64,000 nt of DNA from UBA6059 sp964351595 (GCA_964351595.1 CAYGOT010000015.1:1-64000), one strand, 5' to 3'; counted from the first letter of the stretch, positions 48,734 to 57,972 are shown. Program-made: numbers and translations. The notes: generated by a model from the sequence alone, not told the origin.

Positions 48734-51700
48734 ACCAATATGTCTTTTGCATCAATTATTAGATTAACGAAGAACCAGTCTTTTTCATCCGAAATTCTTG
48801 TGGTCAAACATTTGTTATTTGTGTTTTTTAAGTCATAAGTAATGATTTTATATGCCTTATGGTAACCTGATTTTCCTTCATTAAGCAGCTTGTCGAAATC
48901 CAGATTATTACCTTTCCAAACAGTTTCTAGGGCTTCAATACTTTCATCTTTTGTTATCTCATTAGAAATTTGAATAACAAGGTTATTTTGATCTTCGATC
49001 GAGGTTATTATTTCACATGGAATATTTACTGCTTCTTCGTTTGAGTGTTTGATAATATTCTCTAGAAAGATTCTGAGTAGGTCCGCAAAGTGAGTTTTAT
49101 ATTCCCCTTTAATCGGTGGATCACTTTTACTATCTAGCTCAATTCTTAAACTTTTAAAGGGGCTACTTTTGTTTGTATATTCAGCAATTATACTAGCCAG
49201 CTCACTAAGTCTAAAATCCGACGCTTTAATCTCACTCCGCTGAAACCACCTACTAATTTTTTGAATAACCGTTTGCATTTCGGTTGAGCAGTCTTTAATA
49301 GATTTAATTAGGTGCTGATTAGCCTGAGAGCCAAATTGATGGATAAGCTCAATCTCCAGTTCATTAAAGAATTTATTGAATTTACCTAAAATATCATTTT
49401 CTATCTTATAGCGTATATTTTCTAGATTTTCATCGGTTCTTGCCCATAGAACTATAAAAATCTGATTTACAAAATCCTCAAAATTGTTATTGGAAACGGT
49501 TGCAATCATGGAGTGATACCAAAGTTCATTCGGATTAAAATCATAATTAAACCATCCTTCATCATTAATATCAGCTTTATACACTTGTAGGTGTTTTTTA
49601 ATTAAATCGAAAATCAGCCCATCAACTTGACTCGAAAAGTCGGCTAGGAGTATTTGCAATTGTTCTTTCTTTTCATCGGAATAATCTTTATAAACCATAT
49701 CCCAATAGTAGTTTCTTCTATAGTTGGAAGAGCTACCTTCTTTTAACGTTATTAGGTTGTGAGTTTCGAAAATTGGTCTCAATTCACCAATTAAAACACC
49801 ATGTCTTATTCTTGTACTTAGATACGCTACAATTCCATATTGACTGTTTAGAAATTTATCTTTAATTGCATCAAAAAGCTCAGAATATATTTCAAATACT
49901 GGATTACCAGAGTATTCAACTTTTTCCATTTCAGTATCCTCATTTGAGGCATACGTTGTTAATTCACCACCTTTTAAATAAAGTAACTTGTTATCGCCTG
50001 CAATGCCTGAGATAGTCCGAAACCTTTCATAGACAGCCTCAAAATCTTGAAGCTCCTCATCAATTATTCCTTGCTCATTAACATAAATCTTACTTTCATC
50101 AAGATCGATTAAGCCTTGCTGGATAACCAAAATGTTTTGAATACTTTTAATCTCATCATCAATGCTTTTGTTCTTAGCGAGCTTCGATTTGAGAAAATTG
50201 ACAATTGCGAGTCTCTCTTCAAGTCTCTCTTTTGAGTTTTCGATATAAGTAGAATGCATTAGTACTTTAGGGCTGCAACAAAACTCCAAAAAGTACAATA
50301 TTTTAAATTGGTCAAATTGAATATACTGTTCAAGCAGTTCTGATGGTTTTTTCACACCACATGAGTGATTAAAAAGTTCGAACGCTATATGCGCCTCAAC
50401 ATCATCAGCATTAACTATTGTATAAAAAATTGGAAGGTTTATCGACCTCTTGACGTTTCTGAACCTGTTTGAGCCTATTTTCTTTAAGAGTTCTTTTGTC
50501 TCAACCTTTTCAATTATAAAGTTGTTTTGAAAGAAGCTATCCACATACAAATCAATACACGCATCCGGTTTGTCAAGAGTCAAATAGCAATTAAATAGAT
50601 TAATTAAGGCCGTTTCAAAGATGGGAGTAGTGTCTTTATAGTGACGTATGAGAAATTCCCATTCTGTGCTAGCATCAATGAAATTTTTACTTTCTTGTAA
50701 TTTTTTTGCGAGTTCGATTTTATATTGACCCTCTGGTATTTTTTGTTCAAACTTGATAAGAGAATCGACTCCCTTCAGTTTTTCCTGAAAAAATTGTATC
50801 GTAATTGAATCTGGAAATCTACTAGCAAGTAGATTTAGAAATTCTTCCTTCCCCTTATCAGTGGTATATATTTCGTGGATTATCGGGTTAGCTACATTAT
50901 ATGAAAGTTTTGACAAAAGATTTCGTTCGCTACTGCCCTCACTTTGATAGAACACATAATCAGTAATACCATAACTGATTGTACTGCTTGATAAATTATT
51001 TGCTATTCTCAACAGGTTTAATCGAGCTTGATCGGGATTACCCTTTACTGAGGTACTTCGGAATAAATCATTAAGGATTTCATTTTGAACACTCTTTGGG
51101 TTCCCAACCGGTTTGAACTCTTTCTTTTGGTAGATTAGAGATTTTACATAAAGGATATACAGGTCAAATTGGTTTGGTTTTTTCTTGAGTAGTTCTATTA
51201 AATCTATTTCTGCCTCGCTATAAAGTCCAGAAGTATATTTATCAATTACTCTGATTTCCTCTTGGCTTTGTTTTGTATCAAATGCAGGAAAAATTGTATC
51301 ACCGGATAAGAGCTTTAGCTTGTATAAGATCGGGTCATTTATCTTTCGTATTAAGTAGTTTATCCTGTTCTTAAGATATGATTTAATCTCTTCATGTCTT
51401 GGGTCATCATTTTTTAAATAACTAGAAACCGCGAGTAAACTCGTTAATACCCTACTAAGATTTAAGTATCTATCAATGATGCTGTGACTGAAGTCCACGG
51501 AAAGAATTGCGGCGTAATTCGAAAAATCAATATGACTAAGGAATGTTAGTTTAAATCTGTAATAATCTCTAGAGGCCTCTTTTGTACTATTGTTTTGTAG
51601 GTTGTTTAGTGCAACTTCCAGATCGTTGAAATACCTATTAACTGATAGAGAGTGTTCGGCTCTTAGGCTGAGATAATGAGCCAATGATTTAGTTACCCCC

Positions 51701-52230
51701 TTTGCTTCATTTTCTTCATTAAATGAACTTAGGAATTTTTTATTTTCGGAAGCTTTCCCGGAAAGCTCATACAGCACAAATCTGTTTTCTAGTGTCCAAA
51801 GGGAACAGCAAATATCATTTTCAATTTTCCTCAGATATTCTTCAGCTTGATCATAATTTCCAACTATAAGGTTCTCTTCATAGAGTTCTTTAAAGGATAA
51901 GAAAAGATTTATCTCATGTTTGTATTTACGGATACCTATTAGGCTCTGGTTGAGTTCTGCGTTAATATTTTTTCCTAAATATGGAACTTCTTTTAGCGTT
52001 CCAAGAAATGAGTATTCTTTAGGAAGAGGAATGCCGTAGATAAGTTCATTATTTATGGAAGGTAGATTTCGCTCCAAGAAATCCATTGAATAACATAAAT
52101 CCGCAAAACTTAATGACTCTTTCAGGTCGTAGAAAGCCTGTTTTCTATCTTTAGTCTTTCCATTGAGCTTATGGTATTTGTCTCTTGAAACTCTAACACC
52201 ATAAGAAATATTTTTTCTTCTTTTTGACAT
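48730..52230 (-). CDS. dtcA: Large helical-repeat sensor with GHKL ATPase, Detocs DtcA-like
   Basis: 1,166 residues with no signal peptide or membrane helix, so cytosolic. Residues about 40-900 are almost all helical and TPR-like (for example YDQAEEYLRKIENDI). The C-terminal 130 residues are a GHKL/HATPase domain with Asn box LENIIKHSNEE (N1058) and a degenerate glycine box near GKSGYHKAYKIITYD. No textbook H-box is present; H964 and H973 (LIHQFGSQANQHLIKSI), 85-94 residues before the Asn box, are candidate phospho-acceptors. Size, domain order and the two downstream receivers match the sensor kinase of Detocs. It would detect phage infection and phosphorylate the receivers. The gene is visibly A+T-rich against its neighbours, which points to transfer. 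Confidence 0.8.
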   Translation of the reverse strand: MSKRRKNISYGVRVSRDKYHKLNGKTKDRKQAFYDLKESLSFADLCYSMDFLERNLPSINNELIYGIPLPKEYSFLGTLKEVPYLGKNINAELNQSLIGIRKYKHEINLFLSFKELYEENLIVGNYDQAEEYLRKIENDICCSLWTLENRFVLYELSGKASENKKFLSSFNEENEAKGVTKSLAHYLSLRAEHSLSVNRYFNDLEVALNNLQNNSTKEASRDYYRFKLTFLSHIDFSNYAAILSVDFSHSIIDRYLNLSRVLTSLLAVSSYLKNDDPRHEEIKSYLKNRINYLIRKINDPILYKLKLLSGDTIFPAFDTKQSQEEIRVIDKYTSGLYSEAEIDLIELLKKKPNQFDLYILYVKSLIYQKKEFKPVGNPKSVQNEILNDLFRSTSVKGNPDQARLNLLRIANNLSSSTISYGITDYVFYQSEGSSERNLLSKLSYNVANPIIHEIYTTDKGKEEFLNLLASRFPDSITIQFFQEKLKGVDSLIKFEQKIPEGQYKIELAKKLQESKNFIDASTEWEFLIRHYKDTTPIFETALINLFNCYLTLDKPDACIDLYVDSFFQNNFIIEKVETKELLKKIGSNRFRNVKRSINLPIFYTIVNADDVEAHIAFELFNHSCGVKKPSELLEQYIQFDQFKILYFLEFCCSPKVLMHSTYIENSKERLEERLAIVNFLKSKLAKNKSIDDEIKSIQNILVIQQGLIDLDESKIYVNEQGIIDEELQDFEAVYERFRTISGIAGDNKLLYLKGGELTTYASNEDTEMEKVEYSGNPVFEIYSELFDAIKDKFLNSQYGIVAYLSTRIRHGVLIGELRPIFETHNLITLKEGSSSNYRRNYYWDMVYKDYSDEKKEQLQILLADFSSQVDGLIFDLIKKHLQVYKADINDEGWFNYDFNPNELWYHSMIATVSNNNFEDFVNQIFIVLWARTDENLENIRYKIENDILGKFNKFFNELEIELIHQFGSQANQHLIKSIKDCSTEMQTVIQKISRWFQRSEIKASDFRLSELASIIAEYTNKSSPFKSLRIELDSKSDPPIKGEYKTHFADLLRIFLENIIKHSNEEAVNIPCEIITSIEDQNNLVIQISNEITKDESIEALETVWKGNNLDFDKLLNEGKSGYHKAYKIITYDLKNTNNKCLTTRISDEKDWFFVNLIIDAKDILV

Positions 52231-52437
52231 TTAAACTGTGAGTGTAAATTTTATAAAATTAGCTCAACACTCTTAATAACTGTTCAATCTAATCTTTCTC
52301 TTTGGGGCATACAATACCTAGAAATGAGTAGTTTTTGATTCCTCGCTCAGGAAAACGTACGGTGATGGACAGTTTTGACGGGGATTGGGTGTACTAGTGC
52401 CTTGAGATTCGCCTTTTGTGAACTGAAGCAAGAGGTG

Positions 52438-52468
52438 TTTGTGGGTGAAAACACCCACAAAGGCGGAG
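52438..52468 (+). repeat. REP-like hairpin, copy 1
   Basis: Ten-bp stem TTTGTGGGTG, loop AAAA, complement CACCCACAAA (52438-52461), followed by GGCGGAG. It shares the GGTG-N4-CACC core and G-rich foot with hairpins at 62407 and 63001. It lies in the 515-bp gap between the defence operon and the hemolysin III gene, which has no supported gene. Confidence 0.7.
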
Positions 52469-52559
52469 AGTGACACGATCTTAGTTTCTCTTACCTGTTT
52501 GTTTCACTTCTCATTTGGGTCTGGTCTCAGTAAGACGCTTCGACCAGCCAAGGGGGAAG

Positions 52560-52592
52560 AAGGAAGACAAGGTTTGAAACCTTGTCTTCCTT
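52560..52592. repeat. 33-nt palindrome, family P3 copy 2
   Basis: Perfect 16-bp arms (AAGGAAGACAAGGTTT) around a G. It is the partner of 21580-21612, with one compensatory base pair. Confidence 0.8.
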
Positions 52593-52623
52593 TTGTGAGT
52601 AAGTGGCATGACCAGTGGATGTC

Positions 52624-52689
52624 CTTGTCGGTGTTGTCACCGACAAGCGCTGAATCGTACTTAGTGTTGCACGGGAAAACACTCTCAAC
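52624..52689. repeat. Paired REP-like hairpins (BIME-like), copy 1
   Basis: A 24-nt hairpin with stem CTTGTCGGTG (52624-52647) is followed 42 bp on by a decayed 24-nt hairpin GTTGCACGGG...CTCAAC (52666-52689). The same pair and spacing recurs at 63197-63260. Confidence 0.65.
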
Positions 52690-52745
52690 GGGGATAGTCC
52701 TGAGCAAAACTTCCTCTAGATATGCAATAGTCGCCCGCATCAAGG

Positions 52746-53402
52746 GTGTACATTCGCATTATCAAAACGGCCAAACAACAAAGCAAACTAGAGGAGTGGT
52801 TTAACATGCTCTCCCATGGCATCACTGCCCTTACGGCGATAGCAGGATTGGTCGTACTAATCGTGATGGGTGCGAAGAGCGATCAGGATTGGAGTTTGTT
52901 CAGTGCGCTATTTTACGGCATGAGTTTAGTGTTGCTCTATGCTTTCTCGGCCATTTATCACGGCCTAAGACACAAGAAAGCCAAGTACGTCTTCAATATC
53001 CTGGATCACTGCGGTATCTATCTCCTCATCGCAGGCACCTATACTCCGGTCTTGTTGATGACTATTGGCGGTACCACAGGGTGGATCTATTTCGGGATAC
53101 AGTGGGGTATGGCGCTGGTCGGTATTGTACTCAAGGTATTCTATACAGGTCGTTTCAACTTGCTTTCGACATTGATGTATGCCTTCATGGGTTGGATCAT
53201 TGTATTCGATATTGACCTTGTCAACTCACTACTGCCACAGCCCGCCTTTTGGCTATTGGCGGCAGGTGGCCTCTCCTATACTGTCGGTATTGTTTTTTAC
53301 ATCATCGACTATCGCATGAAGCTGGCACATTTCATCTGGCATGTGTTCGTGATGGCAGGCAGCATACTGCATTACATTATGATGGTCATATATGTCTTTT
53401 AA
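52746..53402 (+). CDS. Hemolysin III / PAQR-family membrane protein
   Basis: 218 residues from a GTG start. Seven transmembrane helices are expected. Family motifs are present: SAIYHG after helix 2, LDHCGIYLLIAGTYTP at helix 3, and the C-terminal HFIWHVFVMAGSILHY with the metal-binding His pair. HlyIII/YqfA proteins are integral membrane proteins related to eukaryotic adiponectin receptors, and members may hydrolyse lipids such as ceramide. The name hemolysin is historical. It is monocistronic. Confidence 0.93.
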   Translation: MYIRIIKTAKQQSKLEEWFNMLSHGITALTAIAGLVVLIVMGAKSDQDWSLFSALFYGMSLVLLYAFSAIYHGLRHKKAKYVFNILDHCGIYLLIAGTYTPVLLMTIGGTTGWIYFGIQWGMALVGIVLKVFYTGRFNLLSTLMYAFMGWIIVFDIDLVNSLLPQPAFWLLAAGGLSYTVGIVFYIIDYRMKLAHFIWHVFVMAGSILHYIMMVIYVF

Positions 53403-53510
53403 GAGCAGCTAATTGTTATACCTGACAGAATCAAGGTATATCGAGATCTGACTTTTGTGGAAATACGGTATGATTATTGAGATGGGTTCACAAATCAATC
53501 GCTAGCTACA

Positions 53511-54050
53511 ATGTCTAAATTTCACAAAACCTTATCTATTCAACTCTCGCTCCTATTCTTCACCACAGCCTTCTTCTTTCAATGTTCTCCAGAGGATGAA
53601 ATCACCCAAGACTTTAAATACATAGACAATGTATTTGCATCACATCAAATAACAGAACGTGAATTGGGAATAATTGAAGATTGTCAACAAACGCTAATTA
53701 GCGATAGTACCACCTTGAGTCAGCATGTAATAGGCACTTGGAGACTTGTTGGTTTTTCTAGCAATGTTCCTTTTTTCTTACCAGAGTATTCCTACCAACA
53801 AATAGCATTCGGCCCATCACCAGGGTTCGGCCTTATGGAGTTTTTATCTCCAGCCGGTTTGATACTGAACCAAATCCCTTTTACATGGTCAGCAGCGCCG
53901 AATGCGGGTGATTCCAACAGCACGATCCCTGGCGGCAGAATCATTTCAGAGCCGTATATACACGATGTAGTGGGTCTCAGGTTTTGCGAAGAATACGCTT
54001 TTATATCGTTTATTGATAGAAACAGCAAGCTCATATTTCAGAAACAATGA
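53511..54050 (+). CDS. Putative lipoprotein of unknown function
   Basis: 179 residues. The lipoprotein signal ends FFFQC with Cys25 as the lipid site. The mature part is short and beta-rich, with HVIGTWRLVGF that resembles the first strand of lipocalin-like small domains, but no family was recognised. Two Cys near 57 and 158 could pair. It stands alone, convergent with the LytTR operon. Confidence 0.6.
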   Translation: MSKFHKTLSIQLSLLFFTTAFFFQCSPEDEITQDFKYIDNVFASHQITERELGIIEDCQQTLISDSTTLSQHVIGTWRLVGFSSNVPFFLPEYSYQQIAFGPSPGFGLMEFLSPAGLILNQIPFTWSAAPNAGDSNSTIPGGRIISEPYIHDVVGLRFCEEYAFISFIDRNSKLIFQKQ

Positions 54051-54140
54051 TCCTCGTGCTAAAGGATTAACCTATTGGAATCGTTTGACAATCTCCGCTT
54101 GGTGGGCTAGAAGCCTGAACCATACAGTCAATTTTAATTC

Positions 54141-55007
54141 TTACACCGCAGATCGCATGGGCCTACTGACCAGCCCATTGAGTTCTGCACATCTGGAGCG
54201 GGCCACAGGAATCGACTGACCTGTATTGACCAGTAAATGTGGTCGGGTGTCCCCCAGTCGAAGCTCGGAGATAAACTTAAAGTTGACCATGTAGCTGCGG
54301 TGCACTCGGATAAAGCTCTCCGGCAGATCCTGCTCCAGCTGCTTGAGGCTTGCGCGTAGCACAAACTTGCGACCAGCGTCTGTATGGATGTTCACACAAT
54401 AGTCATCCGCGGCTATGAACATGATTTTCTCGATAGGAATGAGGTGCTTTGAGTCCCCTATCTTGGCAGTAAGCACGGATATTTCGGTAGTAGACGAGTC
54501 GACCTTGTCGAGCTCCAGCAGGTGCTTCAGGTCATGATGATCCTGCACCAGCAGCTCGTAGGCCTGGGTTCTGCGCTCGTAGTAGATATAAAAATAAGTC
54601 AGTAGATAAGCCAACAAATAGATCGGCCCTTTTTGATAGCCAAAGAAGGTATATAATTCCGATAGGTCAGCCAGCGTCAGCGCACTATCAAACCTGAAAA
54701 TCTGCAGCAAGCTAATAGCCAAGAAGTTGACACTGAGCATCACCAGCACCACGATACTGTGAATACCGATGGTCTTCCAGTTGATGTCGGTAGGCGCTTT
54801 TTGCGATAGCCAATACCAAAAAGGAGCCGACAGCACGAGCCAGATCACCCAACGGAAGCTATGGCTCACGAGCAAGTCCCAATAACTCGTGGGAGCACTA
54901 CCGCTCAAGTCAAAAGTGGTGATGTAGTAATACTGCTGACCAGACTCAAAAAGCACCAGTAGCAATAAGCCCCCAAGGAGCAACATCAGTTTGCGATCAT
55001 ATATCAT
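54141..55007 (-). CDS. Membrane-bound LytTR transcriptional regulator
   Basis: 288 residues. Four hydrophobic segments fill residues about 7-140 (for example LMLLLGGLLLLVLF and YLLAYLLTYFYIYY). A short coiled coil and a C-terminal LytTR DNA-binding domain (about 175-275; IMFIAADDYCVNIHTD, SFIRVHRSYMVNFKFI) follow. There is no receiver domain, so the membrane part probably senses a signal directly. It is the last gene of a minus-strand set with two HExxH proteins (45-bp gap). Confidence 0.88.
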   Translation of the reverse strand: MIYDRKLMLLLGGLLLLVLFESGQQYYYITTFDLSGSAPTSYWDLLVSHSFRWVIWLVLSAPFWYWLSQKAPTDINWKTIGIHSIVVLVMLSVNFLAISLLQIFRFDSALTLADLSELYTFFGYQKGPIYLLAYLLTYFYIYYERRTQAYELLVQDHHDLKHLLELDKVDSSTTEISVLTAKIGDSKHLIPIEKIMFIAADDYCVNIHTDAGRKFVLRASLKQLEQDLPESFIRVHRSYMVNFKFISELRLGDTRPHLLVNTGQSIPVARSRCAELNGLVSRPMRSAV

Positions 55008-55052
55008 AATGCAGTCACTTTTAAGATGATGAAGAGTATCGACCCACCCACT

Positions 55053-56060
55053 TTACTCCTCCTCCCAATAGGCCTCCATAAAATCGCGAGTGGCATCATG
55101 CAGCGACACCTCCCCGGCGATATATGGATCGAGATGCTCCCTAAGCAGGTCAAAGCTGTGAGCAAACACACCTCTTCTGACCATGTACAATTCATACTCC
55201 GGATAGCTATCCAGCAAATGCCGCTGAGCCACCTTACCAGAAAGATAAAAAAGAAAGCTGTGAGAAAGCTGCCGGGGCAGTCGGTATCTCCCTATCGTTG
55301 CGACATCTAATATCGTTCCTCCAACGAACCCACTATCATCGTCGATCATATGGTGGCTCGTCTCGTGCAGCAGCAACTCAAACCAGTTGCCCTCCGGTGT
55401 GGCATTGCGCCTGGAGTCCATCACGATGTGGGCCACAGGAGTAACGGTAGTGTAGGGTCTCGACAACTTAGAGTGATAGCTGATATCGACTCTGATCTTC
55501 TCCTCCTGCCATTCGGCATGACAGAGCCGCTCCAGATCAACTACCGCCGTATCTTCCAGTGAACGGATCAGGTCAATATTATCTTCGTACACCGCCACGT
55601 TCGCCGTGTGGTGCTCCGGCCAATAGTGCTTATCGTATAGCGGCTTTAGCGCTATGAGCTGATCCATTAGAGGCCGAAACTGCTCTGGCACTTCTTGTGG
55701 AATGCTGTTTTGTTGTGTCACGATCCACCTTTTGAAGTAGTAGGTCAGTTCGCCTATCCTCAGGTCATACTGCAGTATCTCATTCTGATAGAAAGTCACG
55801 GCATTTTCCAGCGTCAGCCGATCCTTATCAGAAAGCTGATCGTAAACCTCGCCCATCACTTTGTCCAAAGGATCTTCCTGGGCGTAGGAGCTCATATTGT
55901 AAGCCCAGTGTTGCATATTGAGCCAATAGTTTTCAAAAAACATGAAGCGATTGCTCTCTCCCAAGTAGCCCGGATCGATGGCTGACGGATGTTTGTATTC
56001 CTGAGCAGTGCTCAGTTGTGCGATGAGCAGTAGGTACACTAGTGGCGTAATGTGTTTCAT
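55053..56060 (-). CDS. Secreted putative zinc metallopeptidase-like protein
   Basis: 335 residues from the ATG at 56060, which directly precedes the signal peptide (ending LSTAQ); an ATG at 56081 lies inside the upstream gene. The motif LLLHETSHHMIDDDSG contains HExxH (HETSH) with a nearby Asp cluster, suggesting a zinc site, and the rest is mostly helical. The N-terminal EYKHPSAIDPGYLGESNRF recurs in a truncated copy at 56690-56806. It starts 1 bp after the stop of another HExxH protein. Peptidase activity is inferred from the motif; the family was not recognised. Confidence 0.65.
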   Translation of the reverse strand: MKHITPLVYLLLIAQLSTAQEYKHPSAIDPGYLGESNRFMFFENYWLNMQHWAYNMSSYAQEDPLDKVMGEVYDQLSDKDRLTLENAVTFYQNEILQYDLRIGELTYYFKRWIVTQQNSIPQEVPEQFRPLMDQLIALKPLYDKHYWPEHHTANVAVYEDNIDLIRSLEDTAVVDLERLCHAEWQEEKIRVDISYHSKLSRPYTTVTPVAHIVMDSRRNATPEGNWFELLLHETSHHMIDDDSGFVGGTILDVATIGRYRLPRQLSHSFLFYLSGKVAQRHLLDSYPEYELYMVRRGVFAHSFDLLREHLDPYIAGEVSLHDATRDFMEAYWEEE

Positions 56061-56061
56061 G

Positions 56062-56676
56062 TTAGTCGAGTATAAATCCATGTTCTTGGTTGATTTTTCT
56101 TATTCTCCTATCATTTAACACCTTATCATAAATCCAGCGGTAATAGCCCTTATTGCTAAGAAGGTCTCGCGACCGCTGCTCTCCAATCAGCAAAGTTAGC
56201 GCCTGGAACTCAAGGTCACAGACGATCAAGTGTAGATAGGTGCTGTATTCGTTGCGGGCACCCTGCCCGCCTCTGACAGGGACTTTAGGATACAACGACT
56301 GTAGCTCTTCAATGGCTTTTTCCCGCTCTTGTCCCCTGGCATCTTCGAGCCAATGTAACTGCTCATGCACAAAGGTGGCCAGTTGCTCGTCATCAGCATT
56401 GAGGAACTCAGTGTTGATTGTCAATACGGGATGGCTATGAGGTATCCAGGTGCTATCATCAATGATCACGTTTTTGGTGTAAACCCATTTGACCATGTCG
56501 GGATAAGTAGCGAAGAGATTCAACAATTGTTGCCCGGCAGCTTTTTCAGTTGGAGAATTATGAGCGTACGTGATATTCAGGTTAGGATTTTGATTCTCAT
56601 CCAGGGGCCAAATCTGACAAGTAGCTGCAACTAAATAAAGAAAGTGAAAGAAGGTCATCGGCATAGAACATGACAT
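56062..56676 (-). CDS. Small putative zinc metallopeptidase-like protein
   Basis: 204 residues. A hydrophobic N-terminus (MTFFHFLYLVAATC, possible signal) is followed by a soluble domain with FVHEQLHWLEDARG, an HExxH motif (HEQLH) with an acidic residue downstream. Two further ATGs in the first seven codons could be the start. It is coupled to the next gene (1-bp gap) and overlaps the tail of a truncated paralogue of that gene. Function beyond a likely metal site is unknown. Confidence 0.6.
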   Translation of the reverse strand: MSCSMPMTFFHFLYLVAATCQIWPLDENQNPNLNITYAHNSPTEKAAGQQLLNLFATYPDMVKWVYTKNVIIDDSTWIPHSHPVLTINTEFLNADDEQLATFVHEQLHWLEDARGQEREKAIEELQSLYPKVPVRGGQGARNEYSTYLHLIVCDLEFQALTLLIGEQRSRDLLSNKGYYRWIYDKVLNDRRIRKINQEHGFILD

Positions 56677-56689
56677 TAGAGATCAAAAA

Positions 56690-56806
56690 AAAGAAACGGT
56701 TACTCTCGCCCAGATAGCCCGGATCTGTAACTGACGGATGTCTATACTCCTGAGCTTGTAGATGAGCTACCGCAAAAAGTGTGAAGGTGGCAAGTAGATA
56801 TCTCAT
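56690..56806 (-). pseudogene. Truncated N-terminal copy of the 335-residue HExxH protein
   Basis: The bases encode a signal peptide and then QEYRHPSVTDPGYLGESNRF, nearly the same as QEYKHPSAIDPGYLGESNRF of the gene at 55053-56060, and then run into unrelated residues over the start of the 204-residue gene. The nucleotide match extends over about 70 bp. It is a duplicated stub, or the source of the leader region for the following gene. Confidence 0.7.
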
Positions 56807-57098
56807 AGGTTTATTAACAGTCTGCCTAAGCAAATCCCATATTCAATTTAGGGAAAAATCGATGCTGATAGCATTAACACAACTGTCAGAAGGAACCACA
56901 AATTTTAAGATGCAGTGAAACAATGAAACCTTGCAGTGAAGCACGAGCTGGCATCAGTTGCTATTAATCTCAAGCATGCTGGATTTTTGCTGAAGTGAGT
57001 AGCTGAGAACACAGCTGCCTGGTTCTGATAATGGAGTGAATTGTTAATGAAATTTAGAATTGACTCCATTATGTTACTTATTAGTCACATATAAATAA

Positions 57099-57106
57099 TA
57101 CATTTG
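57099..57106 (+). promoter_or_regulatory. -7 promoter box for the ArsR-SRPBCC gene
   Basis: TACATTTG matches TAnnTTTG, 26 bp before the ATG at 57132. It predicts a transcript start near 57113. Confidence 0.5.
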
Positions 57107-57131
57107 CTTCTAAAGAATAGAAACCCTATAA

Positions 57132-57968
57132 ATGCGGCGCAAAGCAACTCAGGTACTAAAAAAGGCATCAGCCAGAGAGGACAGTATTTGGAAAGCGCTA
57201 TCCGATCCCACTCGGAGGGAAATCTTAGATACGATTCGTACCCGACCCAAGACAACCGGGGCATTGGTCGAAAAATTTGAGCACCTATCTCGCTTTGCAG
57301 TTATGAAGCATTTGAATGTGCTGGAAGAAGCCAAACTGATAAGCATCAGAAGAGAAGGCAAGTACAGACTAAATCACATCAATGCCATTCCTATTCAGGA
57401 TATCTATGAAAGGTGGGTGAAGAAATATGAAGCGCAGTGGGCTTCAGGGCTTTTGCAATTGAAGGAACTAACAGAATACAAATCCAATATTGATCATATC
57501 ACTAAACAACTCATTATGGAACAGTCTCAAGTAACCAGAATACAGATGGAAATATCGATCAATGCCAGTATTGAACATACCTGGCAGTCATTGATCAACG
57601 ATATTGGACTTTGGTGGAGAAAGGATTTCTACACTAGTCCCAAGACTAAGGAATTCATTCTGGAGGCCCGTCCCGGCGGTAAAATGTATGAGGACTATGG
57701 GAATAACGAAGGCCTGGTATGGGCAGAGGTGATCATACTGGATTCTCCAAATATACTTGAGCTGAAGAGTCATCTTTCGCCAGCCTATGGCGGCCCTGTC
57801 TTTTCCTTTCTCAGGCTGGCTCTTGAATCTTCTGATGGCGGCACCACCCTAAGACTTAGTGATGTGGGTGTCGGGACAATGTCTGATGAAGCTGTAAAGC
57901 AGACGGAGGCCGGATGGAGAATGCTTTTTGAAGATGGCTTTAAATCCTATGTGGAGTCAAAAAACTAA
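57132..57968 (+). CDS. ArsR-type repressor fused to SRPBCC/AHSA1 domain
   Basis: 278 residues. An ArsR-family winged helix (about 10-95; WKALSDPTRREILDTIR, FAVMKHLNVLEEAKLI) is joined to a START-like AHSA1 domain (about 135-275; EISINASIEHTWQSLI, LEARPGGKMYEDYG). Usually these two are separate neighbouring genes; here they are one polypeptide. The SRPBCC pocket may bind a small ligand that controls the HTH. ArsR metal-binding cysteines are absent. The next gene begins 5 bp after its stop. Confidence 0.88.
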   Translation: MRRKATQVLKKASAREDSIWKALSDPTRREILDTIRTRPKTTGALVEKFEHLSRFAVMKHLNVLEEAKLISIRREGKYRLNHINAIPIQDIYERWVKKYEAQWASGLLQLKELTEYKSNIDHITKQLIMEQSQVTRIQMEISINASIEHTWQSLINDIGLWWRKDFYTSPKTKEFILEARPGGKMYEDYGNNEGLVWAEVIILDSPNILELKSHLSPAYGGPVFSFLRLALESSDGGTTLRLSDVGVGTMSDEAVKQTEAGWRMLFEDGFKSYVESKN

Positions 57969-57972
57969 CGCT

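Noticed and set aside
52438..52689. CRISPR array
   Set aside because: Several similar hairpins occur close together, but they differ in sequence and spacing and have no uniform spacers; they fit REP-like pairs.
52439..52804. 121-codon plus-strand reading frame upstream of the hemolysin III gene
   Set aside because: It runs through three hairpins and a palindrome, and overlaps the next gene out of frame; it has no protein features.
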